From Chondrosia reniformis (lineage: Eukaryota; Porifera; Demospongiae; Chondrillida; Chondrillidae): DNA of 64,000 nucleotides. Numbering within the stretch: position 1 is the stretch's first letter; each line of letters starts with the position of its first letter. Both the position numbers and the translations under genes were made by a program. Below the pieces are notes generated by a model. It searched no databases, had not been told where the DNA came from, and saw only the letters and a list, made by a program, of their open reading frames with translations. Positions 37,703 through 51,700 of this stretch are shown here, one piece after another. The DNA lies in assembly GCA_947172415.1 (NCBI GenBank), contig OX359189.1:9376501-9440500 (forward strand). Direction: 5' to 3'.

Positions 37703-37811
37703 TCAAGTTCTCACATATAAAAACACATTTTCAATTTAAAATAGCTATCTATAAGTATTGTAAATGAATACATGTTACACCAGATAGGGAATTCCTTATC
37801 ACAACCACAAG
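37703..37811 (+). promoter_or_regulatory. Class 1 proximal promoter (copy at 37.8 kb)
   Basis: Same ordered blocks as the other class 1 copies, beginning CAAGTTCTCACATATAAAAA. About 200 bp further upstream (from 37500) also match the regions before 46554 and 63402. Confidence 0.55.
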
Positions 37812-40800
37812 ATGGCTGACCAGTGTTGCATAGTGATCCTATATTTTCTTTCGATTCTTAAAGGTATCGCAAACATTGATATAAAGAGTGTATATTGTAA
37901 TGTACATGTGTATATACAGTGCAAGTTACAATATACCATAGTAATCTAATTAAATAAATAAATAATTCATATGTATATGGCTCCAAGAAAGGAACTAGAA
38001 AAAGAATGGGCATATAAACATAAATTCGGGGCAGGGTATAAAACTTATTTTAAATTAAGGGATATACGTATATACTTAAGCTTGTTTGTAATTGTCTGTT
38101 GTATATATTAGCTGTATACTTAAGCTTCTTATTAGTTGTAGAAGCTAATGTTACACTCACGGCTCCATCAAGTCCTCCTTGTTTTGATCAAACCTACAAG
38201 TTAACATGTACACATCCTGTACTTGAAGTATATACTAGTGTTAGATGGGAGAGAAATGGAACTGTATTTAATCCTCAAGCTATTCCTAGTCACGATGGAG
38301 ATTATTCTACTCCAACTACTACTACTCTGACTATCAATGTGACCAGAGAAGAGTTTGAGAATAAAGTCTACACTTACAAATGTATTACATTTGATATTAC
38401 TCGTGGTTTCTTAAATGATCCAAATAAAGTCATCAGTAATGAAGTTATTGTAGATCCACCTGGTGAGTCAGTTTTAGTGTACATCATGGCAGTTGAATAG
38501 AGCTATACGTAAATTGATCCTTTTAGTCATTTATAATTAGATTATAATTTTATATTAACAAAAGCACTATATTCTCTAAGACCTGCCTATGACTATATAT
38601 ATAGACACCATGTACGTATATAGACACTCATGCACATATATATAAAGTATGTACGTACATACATGCAGCTTGGCATGTATACACTATACACACAAGTGCA
38701 GGCATGTATATTTGGTTAATATATAGTGTTTACATGCTACCACTCTGGCAATTGGTTTTAGATTACTCATTTATCAAACTAGTATGTATTGCATTACTTC
38801 TGTAGAGGTTCCTCTACCACCAGTTAATATTGGATATATGAGAACATCCAATTCCATCTCAATTGACTGGCAACAAGAAGATGTGTGTTTTATTGTCGTG
38901 TCATATGAGGTAGAAGTACGACAAGATGGCTGCCCCACTGTATGGGCTATTGATACTAGTATTTCCATTGAAGAACTGGTTCCTAATACAACATATGCTA
39001 TAATTATCAGAGGTGTTAGTGGAACAGTGAAGAGCAGACCAGTTCAAGTGATGGTTACTACATTAAGTGAGTATTTGTTACAATGTACTACTATTTATTG
39101 TAAACATCAAATTCACACTGTCTTCGATTCAAAATGAAAAAAAAGAAGGCAATATTATCTAATCTTCCACTATTTGTAGTACAATAGTAATTACCCTATA
39201 AGGACATGTGTTCTAACTATATAATTTTTATAAATGTTAACTTTTCAACAGAGAATACAACACTAAAGGCTAGTTCATTAGAGAATTGTCAAGTCACTTT
39301 GACATGCAAACATCATGATAGAAATGATGTAGCCTTCAACCCAAAATCAACCTTTTGGAGGAAGAACAATGGTAGCTTTGTAGAGTACTCTGAAGGAGTA
39401 GTTAAGAGTGAAAATGAAGAGACAGTTCTGTACATAACTGCTGAATATGGAGACACGTTCACTTGTGCACTGAAACTACAAAATGGAGGAATGGAGGAAA
39501 GTAACACAATCACAGTTCAAAGACCTGATGAACCTCCTCAATGTGAGATTAATACTTTATATAGGATCGAGTGAAATTACTTATATACACACATGTACAT
39601 ACTTACAACTTACGTACATATAAAGTTTTATCAGGGAGTACGGTAGTACTCCCTATGTAGGGATGACACGGTTTTTTTCGTTTTCCCCATACATTGGTAT
39701 AGGAGCGAAATCCCGAAATAGGCCGAAAATCGACAAAACAAGGCTATGTATAGCTAAATATACAATATACATACTCTAAATAGACCTTAAAAGCAAGCGA
39801 ATATGTCCCGCTGGCGAAATAATAAACTTTAAAAATTCCCATTTTCGTCTTCTTCATATTCTTCTTATTCTTCGTCAGCCATAACTAAAAAACTATACCA
39901 GCTTTTGGACTAATTGTTAAACGAAACTATTGCAAATTTTCCGAGCTGTATTCTTTTGTAGAAGCGAGAGCGATAACGCTATTATTGAGTATGACGGTTT
40001 TCATGGCCCCAGAGTCAAGGCCTCGATAAATTCGCCATTTTAATGACGTCATATTCAGTCGAAGATTGCGAAACCAAAATGGGTTTAAATGATACAATCG
40101 AATTCCTAGCTTATGCTCCATAAAAAGTACAGAAACTAGAGAAAAATAAAAATTTTCTACAAAAATAGTGAAGATGTAGGGATGGCACAAAAAGCACAGA
40201 AACAAGAAAGGGATGTTACACAGTGAAGCATTAGCTATATACATGAATCCTACAAGCAAGGGTGTTGTATGATTCATGCATATAGCTAATGCTTCACTGT
40301 GTAACATCCCTTTCTTGTTTCTGTGCTTTTTGTGCCATCCCTACATCTTCACTATTTTTGTAGAAAATTTTTATTTTTCTCTTATATTATGCATTCTCTA
40401 TATATATAATATTTCAGTTTGTATATATATATATATATAACACTAATATATGAAGGCTTTTGCTGTCAATGGGATGGCTGACATATGGAATACATCTCAT
40501 TAACAGGTACTTCTGCAGCTGTAGCAAGTGACTCGGTATCTTGGATAAGTGCTTTTGGAGTAGTAACTTCTCTTTTGATAATCAGTTGGAGCATACTCAT
40601 AGCTACCTGTGTTGTAGCTGTTTGTATGTACAAGAAGGTTCACATCAGTCGTAAGAATGAGAAGTATACATCTCAGGAAGGTAATGAGACAGAGAATATA
40701 TATACGATACACAACCTGGATATATATAGGTTCCCCTCTCTCTCTTATATATGCAAATCAGTTACTAATGAAGGTGCAATTAAAGGGGGAATGGAGAGGA

Positions 40801-40865
40801 ATCCTGCTTATATACCTATTGAGATGAGTCAGATTGAAGATAAACCAACTTATGTTAACTTGTGA
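37812..40865 (+). CDS. Class 1 receptor, Ig-FN3-Ig-TM; readable last intron
   Basis: Six exons: 37812-37863, 38136-38462, 38806-39066, 39252-39542, 40507-40680 and 40762-40865, phase 1, 402 residues. Ig1 has the loop FNPQAIPSHDGDYSTP and a C-terminal DITRGFLNDPNKVIS. The FN3 has CFIVVSYEVEV. The tail ends ERNPAYIPIEM and PTYVNL. The last intron (40681-40761) is 81 nt and has no stop, so a retained-intron product would keep the tail and gain 27 residues; in the other copies it is out of frame or stopped. Intron 4 is enlarged by a roughly 750-bp insertion. Convergent with the class 3 gene at 41283. Confidence 0.87.
39627..40383. mobile_element. Transposon insertion with 112-bp foldback in intron 4
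   Basis: Compared with the same intron in sibling genes, about 755 bp are inserted after TATAAAGT and before TATATTATGCATTC. Bases 40138-40249 and 40271-40382 are inverted arms of 112 bp with one noted mismatch around a 21-nt loop. The left part is less AT-rich and has no open frame of size. It looks like a non-autonomous foldback/MITE-type element. Confidence 0.75.
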
Positions 40866-40963
40866 TAATATATATTATGTACACTGTAATAGTCACTTCA
40901 CATAAAGTGATTACAAACGTGTTCTTCTACAAACTTTGTTATGAAAATTCACTGAAAACTAAT

Positions 40964-41017
40964 GAGAATGAGAATGAGAATGAGAATGAGAATAAGAATG
41001 AGAATGTGAATGTGAAT
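40964..41017. repeat. Degenerate (GAGAAT)n, about 7-9 units
   Basis: Five perfect units, one AAGAAT, one more perfect unit, then GTGAAT variants, in the convergent gap between the genes ending at 40865 and 41283. The shortest of the four arrays. Confidence 0.9.
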
Positions 41018-41282
41018 GTGAGTGATTACAATTGTCATACGTATATTACATATGCAGTAACATTACCTTCTGGAAATGCATACTTCTCATTCATATATAC
41101 ACTCTCATGATCAATCTATTTCACTTGCTTGTATTATGGAGACATTAATTGGTTTCATTTTGTTTTCTATTTGAATCAGTTGCTAATGAAGATGAAAGTG
41201 TATGTGTATACATATGTATATATAATGTATGTATATCTATACATCACTTTATTCATCAATTTCATATATGTATTATATGAAA

Positions 41283-43329
41283 TCACAAGTTATTATAAAT
41301 TGGTTTATTTTCAATTTGATTCATCTCAATAGGTACATATGCAGGATTCTTCTCCATATCTTCATTCCTCTTAATAGTACTTTCATTTCCACTGGATGGC
41401 ACTACACAACGATGAACGATGATATAAGATTGATATACAATAAATTGGAAGACATATACGTATATTATAGAAACTGATTCATAGATAAAAGTGCATACGT
41501 ATATGCAAACTGTATAATGCCTTACGTTTCAATGTTTTCCCATTGGAAGATGTTTCACTGGAAATAGTTCTCTTGCAAAGAACTACAACACATGTAGCTA
41601 TGAATATGCTCCAACTGATTATCAACAGTGAAGCTAACACACCAGCTGCCACCATCCAAGATTCTGTGGCACATGTACAATCTAATACCAGAAGTATAGT
41701 AATTAGCATTCCAAGAATATATATTACAATAGCAAATGCATAAATTATTTTACATGTGACCGAGACTTACTCATTTTCATAGTTGATACAAAGCTATGTA
41801 CAATTTCACTTCGAATATTTGGATTTTCTCTACAATAAGCTCCAACTCCAATCTCATAAGATGTACCAGGAGTAAGACATTCAATAGTGTAGGATGTTTC
41901 AGTAGTGGTTGCATTCCTCAAACTAGATCCATCTCCACTCTGTTGCCATGTTACCTCATACATGAAGGTACAGTTCTCAAAACACTCATCACTGTGGGAC
42001 CACATCAGGGAGATACTTGTATCAGAAGGGACGGATGTGAGTGAGGTTGGAGGAAGGGGAGAACCTGGATTGTATAATTAAGAAAGTGTAACACTATTCT
42101 AGAGATTATCTACCGCATTCTTTACCTCTAACTCTCACAGTCACAGATTCACTCTCCTCCATACTACCATCAGCATACACAACAGCACAAGAGTAGTTAG
42201 CCTCTCTATTGTACATACTGTTAACATTCCAAATCACCCTCACAATACTGGACATAAGAGTCTCTTCAATGACACAACTGCCATCACATTCATCAATCCT
42301 CATACCATCCTTCATCCACACTATACTGTATGATCCTTCAGGGAATTCCCCTCCAATACCACATTTTACTTCTGTACATGACATTTCCTGATTTACTACA
42401 ATTCTCAATGTATCTAGAAATTATTCAAATAAGCACAAGAGCTATATATATAGACAATCATACACTGCAAATGAGGTACATACCCAATGTTGTAATCTCC
42501 ACTTCCACTGTATCACTGGTAATATCTGGATACTGTACACTCTGTGCTGTGATCATAAAGATGTAACTTGTATTTGGTGTTAATGACTCTACTGTGATGG
42601 TCATGTTAGTAGTTGTATATGATGTACACTGAGATGGATCAGGTGCTCCATTGACAAGAAGACAGTGAGTGATGTTGAAGAAGACATCTTTGTAACATTT
42701 TACCTCTTCATAGCGCCAAGATAAAGTGACTGAAGTTGCCCTCAAAACAGATTGGAATTGATATGGTACATTACCAATAACAGCTGTACAATTCAATAGA
42801 TTCAGACATCAATCATTTTATATTGAACAATAATGAAAGTAAATATATTAAGACTTACTAGTTGAGTTGACAGTGACATCGTTGCTCTCTAATGTTGAAA
42901 AGAAAGTTGCATTGAAGTGCTTAAGTACCAAACACATGTAGTATGTTCCTGGTTCATGTACTCCTTTAGTGATATTGATCTGTAGTCCAGTGACAGTAGA
43001 GTTGATAGGAACACTCTGTTCAGTAGTACCATCAGGAATTAGTTCTATTCTATTTCTAGTCCACAATACAGTAGATAAGTATCCACTACTCACATCCAGT
43101 ACAGGATGTGTACAGTAAATCTGATAAGTCCCTCCAAAACACACTTCATCAGGTAGATCAGTCAGAGTGATTTCCTCTGAGTTGGCTAATGAAATGAACA
43201 CTACTAAAGCAAGCTGTATCCTGCTTGTATACCAAATTTCTGTTATTGTCATGTCATACCTTCGAAATCCAACTGAAACCAGACAACAAATAGAAATTGC
43301 GATAAAAGACTAAACGCACTATTAGTCAT
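41283..43329 (-). CDS. Class 3 receptor, Ig-FN3-Ig-FN3-TM with NPAY/YNNL tail
   Basis: Seven exons: 43260-43329, 42859-43185, 42484-42783, 42126-42413, 41771-42064, 41526-41681 and 41283-41401, phase 1, 517 residues. Ig1 has VLWTRNRIEL in place of the usual WNRNGT, so one N-glycosylation site is lost. The first FN3 differs from the 22.5-kb copy (starts VIGNVPYQFQ, with SWRYEEVKCYKDV), while Ig2, FN3-2 and TM are nearly identical to it. The tail ends NPAYVPIEM and PIYNNL, keeping Y-x-N-L. Head-to-head with the frameshifted class 2 gene at 43584. Intact. Confidence 0.87.
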
Positions 43330-43583
43330 GATGCTCAGTAGGTATATATACTGCTAAACAGAGTTCAGTTCACGGTCTAGATTTATACATAGTCCCATAT
43401 TACAGACGGTAGTTCTAGGGAGAGCCCCCAATCTGCTATGATGGCCGCGGGATTAGGTGATCAGTCGCTAAAGGAAAATGAATCTAATTAGTATAAGTAT
43501 TCAACACTCTGTTTATGTAAACGCTTTCGTCGTGTTTACTTTATATATTTATTAATCACATTATTATAATATGCTATTACAAA
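43330..43583. promoter_or_regulatory. Divergent promoter, 254 bp
   Basis: Longest of the four divergent gaps. The minus-gene half (TTACAGACGGTAGTTC and the AAGCCCCCAATCTGCTATGA-like block) is conserved, but the plus-gene half has been replaced by AT-rich sequence, so GGTATTTAGAACTAACA is missing next to the gene that carries a frameshift. Confidence 0.6.
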
Positions 43584-46138
43584 ATGGATCACCACGGTTC
43601 AGTGACGCTATTCCTTCTGCCTTTAATATTACAAGGTACGTAATAATTTAGACTGTGCATGTAACTATAGCCGCTTTTTACTTTAAAGATTTAGCATTTT
43701 TAACGATATCATTTTATGATCTCCTACACTTTGTATATACCGAAATAGCAATGCTTATTTACTATGCACATATAGAGGACTGATCTACTAGTACTAGTGG
43801 TAGATTTAGGGGATGGTGAATTACCACAAGAGTGTGAGTTGGTATCAGCCAACCTTCCAACTATATAAACTAGCCAAACCCTTCTCTGTCTCATTCTTAT
43901 ACTTTTGTACCCCCTATAGACTTGTAGACCTGCTCTAATTAGTGTATACACTATATACAGGATAGACTTGTATACCTCTCTACTATTTAATTACATTAAT
44001 TCTCTCTAATATGGCTATTCTTTTACATTATTACAATTAGTTGTAGAAGCTACTGTTACACTCACTGCTCAATCAAGTCCTCCTTGTTTTAGTCAAACCT
44101 ACAAGTTAACATGTACACATCCTGTACTTGATGCTGATATTTATCTTATATGGGAGAGAAATGGAACTGGATTTAATCCTCAGTCTACTCCTAATCATGA
44201 TGAAGATGATCCTACTCCAACTACTACTACTCTGACTATCAATGTGACCAGAGAAGAGTTTGAGATTAAGTCTACACTTACAGATGCATTACATTTGATC
44301 CTAATCTTGGTTTCATAAATGATCCAAATAGAGTCTACAGTAATGAAGTTATTGTAGATCCACCTGGTGAGTCAGGGTTAGTGAACTTTATACATAACCT
44401 TCCAGCCATTATCTCTTGTCACTTAACTTCAATGCCCAAAACGTATTATATGTAGAACCTTATTATTGTCTTACAGATGTCAGCTAGAAGTTATATATAT
44501 CTTTTCAGACTATTATATTGCAATTGTGAACTATATGTACACAAGCTTTTCTGTAGGTAGCTGTGTATTCATTAAAATGTATTGTGTATATACGTATATA
44601 ATAATCTAGCAATTTTTATAATTATTTTGTTACAAATTACATGTAGATGTACCAAGCCCACCATATGATATCCTAACTGCGAGAACCACTTCTTCAGTCT
44701 CAATTCAATGGCAGCATCACGATGTGTGTTTTCCAAACATTACGTTTGAAATAAGATTACTACAAGATGACAGATACCTTATAGTTTCTTATGGTTACCA
44801 TGACAACATTACCATTGAAGGACTAGTACCTAATACAACTTATACTATAGTAATTGGAGCAGTGGGTGGTGGGAGTGTGCAAGTGATGGTTACAACATTA
44901 GGTGGGTTACTGTGTGTATGTATCAGAGAGTATATTCTCTAGAGGTAATATACTGTATGTACACTGTACATTCTCAAGCACTCTTTTACTTAATGTACAT
45001 GTTCCAGTCAGTTTATAGATTCACTGAGCGCTTATATATTAAATGTTCTAGATCTGTGTATGCATGGTATATGTATTTACTCTTCACAGTTGTATCTTTA
45101 AGAAAAGATTTAAAATTTATCATATAAAGAATTAGAATTAAGACTTCCCACATGAATACATACATATCAATTGTCTAATAACTTTTCAACAGAGAATACA
45201 ACCCTAACAGCTAGTTCATTAGAGAACTGTCAAGTCACTTTGACATGCAAACATCATGACAGAAATGATGTAGCCTTCAATTCAAAATCAACCTTTTGGA
45301 GGAAGAACAACGGTAGTCTTGTAGAGTACCCTGAAGGAGTAGTTAAGAGAAGAAATGAAGAGACAGTTCTATCCATCACTGCTGAATATGGAGACACGTT
45401 CACTTGTGCACTGAAAGTACAAAATGGAGGAATGGAGGAAAGCAACACAATCTCAGTTCAAAGACCTGATGAACCTCCTCAATGTGAGATTGATACTTTA
45501 TATAGGATCCAGTGAAATTACTTATATACATATACTGTACATACTTACGACTTACGTACTTATAAAATATTATATATATATTATGCATTCTCTATATAAT
45601 ATTTCAGTTTGTATATTTGTAACACTTATAATTAGTGTTGCTGATGCTCAAATCATATCCAACCAACCAATTATGAACGCAACAAGTACCCCTTATTACT
45701 TCATATATAACACTATATGAAGGCTTTTGCTGTCAATGGGATGTCTGATATATTGAATACATCTCATTAACAGGTACTTCTGCAGCTGTAGCAAGTGACT
45801 GTGTGTCATGGATAAGTGCTTTTGGAGTATTAACTTCTCTTTTGATAATCAGTTGGAGCATACTCATAGCTACCTGTGTTGTAGCTGTTTGTATGTACAA
45901 GAAGGTTCATATCAGTCGTAAGAATGAGAAGTATACATCTCAGGAAGGTAATGAGACAGAGAATATATATGCGGTACACAACCTGGATATAAGTATATAT
46001 AGGTTCCCCTCTCTCTTATATGTATGCTAATCAGTTACTAATGAAGGTGCAATTAAAGGGGGAATGGAGAGGAATCCTGCTTATATACCTATTGAGATGA
46101 GTCAGATTGAAGATAAACCAACTTATGTGAACTTATAA
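43584..46138 (+). pseudogene. Class 2 receptor with Ig1 frameshift
   Basis: Exons align as 43584-43635, 44041-44366, 44647-44901, 45193-45483, 45774-45947 and 46035-46138. All are normal except exon 2, which is 326 nt where its siblings are multiples of three. The loss is near 44264, where siblings read GAGTTTGAGAATAAAGTC and this copy reads GAGTTTGAGATTAAGTC. The shifted frame stops within about 20 codons. FN3 (VPSPPYDIL), Ig2, TM and the NPAY/YVNL tail are otherwise open, so the break is recent or is a base-call error. The GC...TTTT Cys region of Ig1 upstream is intact. Confidence 0.75.
45622..45700. repeat. Half of a foldback element in intron 4
   Basis: Carries the right arm (TGTTGCTGATGCTCAAATCA onward) and the AATTATGAACGCAACAAGTA tip, but not the left arm, so it complements the half copy at 36869. 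Confidence 0.7.
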
Positions 46139-46444
46139 AGTGACCATTTTGAAGTGACAATTATGCTGTGATTTTGGGGTTTATATCAGGAATTATATAC
46201 TTATGAACCTGTGTTCTTCAAAAAATATATATTACACTTTGACTATACATGTAATGTTTTATTAGCTATTTATGTATATTGCATGATCTTACACATCTTA
46301 GTATCATCCTGATCAGTTATGTTTTTAATCACTATTTTAGTTGACTAAGTTGCTGTGCATATGTTGTTTTCTATACAACTTTCGATTATTACTATTGGAC
46401 CCCCTTGATATTACAATACAGTATTCTGTTTTCAAATGTAATTA

Positions 46445-46553
46445 TCAAGTTCTCACATATAAAAACACATTTTCAATTTAAAATAGCTATCTATAAGTAT
46501 TGTAAATGAATACATGTTACACCAGAAGGGGAATTCCTTATTACAACCACAAG
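46445..46553 (+). promoter_or_regulatory. Class 1 proximal promoter (copy at 46.6 kb)
   Basis: Ordered class 1 blocks up to the ATG. Identical to the 37.8-kb copy over most of its length. Confidence 0.55.
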
Positions 46554-48730
46554 ATGGCTGACCAGTGTTGCATAGTGATCCTATATTTTCTTTCAATACT
46601 TAAGGGTATGGTAAACATTCATTTAAAGAGTGTATATAGTAATGTACATGTGTATATGTATACAGTGCAAGTTACAATATACCAATTTAAATTAAGGGAT
46701 ATATACTTGTTTATAATTGTCTGTTGTATATACTAGCTGTATACCTCTTACCAGTTGTAGAAGCTACTGTTACACTCACTGCTCCATCAAGTCCTCCTTG
46801 TTTTGGTCAAACCTACAAGTTAACATGTACACATCCTGTACTTGATGCTGAAACTAATGATAGATGGGAGAGAAATGGAACTGGATTTAATCCAACATCA
46901 ACTCCTAATCATGATGGAGATGATCCTACTCCAACTACTGCTACTCTGACTATCAGTGTGACCAGAGAAGAGTTTGAGAATAAAGTCTACACTTACAGAT
47001 GTTTTACTTACGATGGTAACGTTGGTTTCAATGATCCAAATAGAGTCATCAGTAATGAAGTTACTGTAGATCCACCTGGTGAGTCAGTTTTATAGTGTAC
47101 ATTATGACAGTTCAATAGAGCTATACCTATATAGATTGATCCTTTTAGTCATTTATGTACGTATGTAATATTTCTAAGATTAAAATACTAAAAATGAATT
47201 TTATTAACACAATCACTATATCTCTAAGACCTGTTTAAGACTATATACGTATACCATATAGACACCCATATCTGCCCCATAAAGTATGTATATATATACA
47301 GCTGGACATGTATACCGTATATATACACACAAGTGCAGATACGTATATTTGGTTAAATATATTGTGTGAGCATATATGCATGCTACCACTCTAGCAATTG
47401 GTTTTAGATTACTCATTTATCAAACTAGTATGTATTGTATTACCTCTTCAGATGTTCCTCTACAACCAGTTAATATGAGAACATCCAATTCCATCTCAAT
47501 TGACTGGCAACCAGAATACAAAGATGTGTGCTTTATTGTCGTGTCATATGAGGTAGAAATACTACAAGATGGCCGCCCCACTGTACTGATCATGAACAAT
47601 GATACTAGTATTACCATTGAAGAACTGGTTCCTAATACAACATATGTTATAGCTATCAGAGTTGTTAGTGGAACAGTGAAGAGCAGTCCAGTTCAAGTGA
47701 TAGTTACTACATTAAGTGAATATTTGTTACTGTAACAATGTACTATTACTACTGTACATGTGTAGTTATATTAACCAAGTATTCAAATATTCAAGTTTCT
47801 TATTTTAACTGGGGAGACCTTTAGCCAATGGCTATTATTGTAGGTACCCAGTGTACCCCTTTAGAGGTGCAATATAACTTCCTATATACAGTGGAATTTC
47901 ACACTGTCTTCAATTCAAAGTGAAAAAAGAAGGCAATTTTATCTAACCTTTCACTATTGTAGCACAAAAGTAAATTACCCTACAAGACATGTGTTCTACC
48001 TAATTTTGTAAATGTTAACTTTTCAACAGAGAATGCAACCCTAACAGCTAGTTTATTAGAGAACTGTCAAGTCACTTTGACATGCAAACATCATGACAGA
48101 AATGATGTAGCCTTCAATCCAACCTCAACCTTTTGGAAGAAGAACAACGGTAGCTTTGTAGAGTACTCTGAAGGAGTAGTTAAGAGTGGAATTGAAGAGA
48201 CAGTTCTATCCGTCACTGCTGAATATGGAGACACGTTCACTTGTGCACTAAAACTACAAAATGGAGGAATGGAGGAAAGTAACACAATCATAGTTCAAAG
48301 ACCTGATGAACCTCCTCAATGTGAGATTGATACTTCACATATATAGGATGGAGTGAAATTACTTACACACATGTACATACTTACGACTTACGTACGTATA
48401 ATGTATTACATATTATGATAATATTTCAGTTTGTATGAATATAACACTATATGAAGCTTAAGGCTTTGCTGTCAATGGGATGTCTGACATATTGAATATC
48501 TCATTAACAGGTACTTCTGCAGCTGTAGCAAGTGACTGTGTGTCATGGATAAGTGCTTTTGGAGTAGTAACTTCTCTTTTGATAATCAGTTGGAGCATAC
48601 TCATAGCTACCTGTGTTGTAGCTGTTTGTATGTACAAGAAGGTTCATATCAGTCATAAGAATGAGAAGTATACACCTCAGGAAGGTAATGAGACAGAGAA
48701 TATATATATATACGGTACACAACCTGGATA

Positions 48731-48763
<33 letters not shown>

Positions 48764-51700
48764 AGGTACAGCCCCATCAGCACAATACTGGTATGAATAG
48801 GGGACCTTATATACAAAAAAATAAATGAGTAAATATATTTCTAACATTTGAAATAAATATAAAAATTCAGAATAGGAATTAATTTAACTCCATAAAATAA
48901 GTCACTATTCTTCTCCTAAAGACTTGATCACCAGCTGTCCTTATTTCTAGGGTTAAAGAATTCCATTCCTGTCCAGCTTTGTAGAAGTAGGAATTAGCTA
49001 GCCAATTGGACTTTGGAGTTGGCAAGTAAATGTCACTTGCTCTCCTAGTAGATCGCAAACCTAACTCTTCATGTGTTTTGAATTGCTTTGCCATATAACT
49101 GGGTACTTTGTGAACTATGTACTTTCTTGTGCACTTGGCCCTAAACATACTCCTCCGACAACTCAGGGACATCCAACCAAGCTTGCACCTCATAACTGCT
49201 GATGGGAAGTCCCTCTGATGGATGTTTAGAATCATCCTCATTCCTGCCTTCTGGATTCTCTCTAGCTTGGTGGCACTCACCTTGGAACACTCTGCCCATA
49301 CAACAGCACAGTAGTCCAAATGGGGTTGAATGAATGATTCAAACAGCTGCTTTTTCATCTTGAAAGGCAGTGCACTCTTTACCTTATATAATAGGGATAA
49401 ACCAGAGATACACTTCTTTCTCACTCTGTCAATATGTTCCTTCCAGGTCAGCTGCCGATCAACAGTTACTCCTAAGTACTTTACTTCTTCAGAACTCTTT
49501 AGTACCACACCTTCCATTCTGACCTCCACTCTGTCAGCTTCTTTTTTCCTACACTTCTTTGAGAAAGTCATAAATTGTGTCTTTTTCACATTAACTTTAA
49601 GACCGTTCCGCTGAAACCAGCTAGTCATTTGATGAATATCCAGATCAAGTACCTCCATCAACCTTTCAACACTGGAATGAGAGTAGTACATTGTTGTATC
49701 GTCAGCATATAACATCATTTTACAATCAGAGATGTAATTTGGAAGGTCATTAATGAAAATGCTGAAGAGCAGAGGCCCAAGAACAGAACCCTGGGGCACA
49801 CCAGCTGTGACATCAGACCACTCAGACACTTCCTCACCATAGACTACCCTCTGTTTCCTGCCATTCAAATAATCTTGGAACCATTCCAAAACCTTGCCCC
49901 TGAGACCATATCTTGATAGCTTCTCCAATAGTAATGAATGACAGATTGAGTCAAAGGCCTTGCTAACATCTACAAAAATGGAGCCAACAATCTCACCCTT
50001 GTCCAGACTTCTCCTCCAGTCGTCTACAACTTTCAGAAGAACATTTTGTGTGCAATACCCAGCTCTAAAGCCTGATTGAATTTCATTCAGAATATTCTGC
50101 TGCATTAGAAATCTGTATACTTGGGAAAACACAAGCGACTCAAATACTTTGGCAACAACAGGAAGTATAGATATTGGTCGGAAATTATCTACATTTCTAG
50201 TGGTCCCTGCTTTCTTAGGAATAGGAATAATCCTGGCTGCCTTCCATTCAGCTGGTATTTTTGAGGTGGCTAGGCTGGCGTTAAAGATGGCACATAAACT
50301 GTTGGAAGTTGCAGGAGCAGATAATCTCAACATCCTTGCGCTGATTTCATCTATCCCTGTTGCCTTAGAGACCTTCAATCTTGATAATTCCTTAAACACC
50401 TCCTCTTCCTTAAAGGGCTCAAATTCAAAAGAGTCCACATGGACGGGGATATCCATAGAACTTCCCATTGATGTAGCAGCCTCACTCAGATTAGAAAAAT
50501 GTCTATTCAGTCTATTTACCATATCATTCTCAGTACTTACAGGTGAGGTAGATTCCCTTCCCAGGAGCTTATTTAGATGTCTCCAAATATTTCTTGATGA
50601 GCCTCTTTTTGATCCGGAAACTAGAGCTTCAAAATAAGCATGCTTCGCTTTCCTCAATGATGAAGTCACACTGTTTCTGGTAACCCTATAACTGTTCCAA
50701 ATGTCTTTATTTAATTTGCTGGCCAAGGTCCTCAGTCGATTCCTCTTTCTCATCAGCTTTCTAATATTCCCATCAATCCAGGGCAGAGAATCCCTGTGTA
50801 TTCTACAAGTAATGACAGGAGCATGCTTGTTGAAGACCTTGAGAAATGTTTCTTTCCACTTACTCCAAAGATGATCAATATCACTGTCAGATGATGTCTT
50901 CCAGGAATGGGCACCCAGATTAGCTTGCAAATTTTCTTTCAGAATGTCTACATCACACCTATTGAATGCCCTTACTCTTTTGCTCTTATGCCTATAGTTA
51001 GGTTCAAGTTGTCCTTCAAAGCCCTCTCTAACTGCAAATACCATCAGATGGTCACTTACTCCAATATCTAGACAACCTGCCTCCAGTATACTGCTTGGAT
51101 TGCTTGTATAAACATGGTCAATCAAGGTGCTTGAGTTGTCAGTCACCCTTGTTGGATTTTGAATCATCTGTTCTAACCCAAACTCCTTGCAAATGTTGAC
51201 CATTTGTTTTGAGGATGAAGAATTCGACTGAAAATCAATATTAAAATCCCCTAAAAGTAGAACCTCATGGCCTTCAACAGCAGCCCTCTCTAGCATATCC
51301 AACAAACTCACAAAGAACTCGTTACCAGAAGTAGGAGGCCTATAGACAGCAAATAACAGAAATCGTTTCTTTTTGCTAGTTACCACTTCCATCCATATCC
51401 CTTCAATCTCGGTACACTCCAAATCTTCCCTCCTTTTAGCCTTAACTCCATCTGGATAATATACAACTACACCACCTCCATGTCCATCTCTATCCTTTCT
51501 GTACAACTTATATCCAGGTAGTGATATTGCTCCATCAGGAATTTCACTTGATAACCATGTCTCACTGAAGGATAAAAACAACCTATTAAGTCCCTCACAG
51601 TGACCAATTAAATACCGAAGTTCATCTAGAGATTTGTATAGGCTTCTAACATTGAGATGACAGAGCACATACCCTGCCTTATTCCTGTTTAACAGCATTC

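Noticed and set aside
50149-50637. 162-residue plus ORF in the retrotransposon
   Set aside because: Antisense to the RT domain of ORF2, which is clearly the coding strand.
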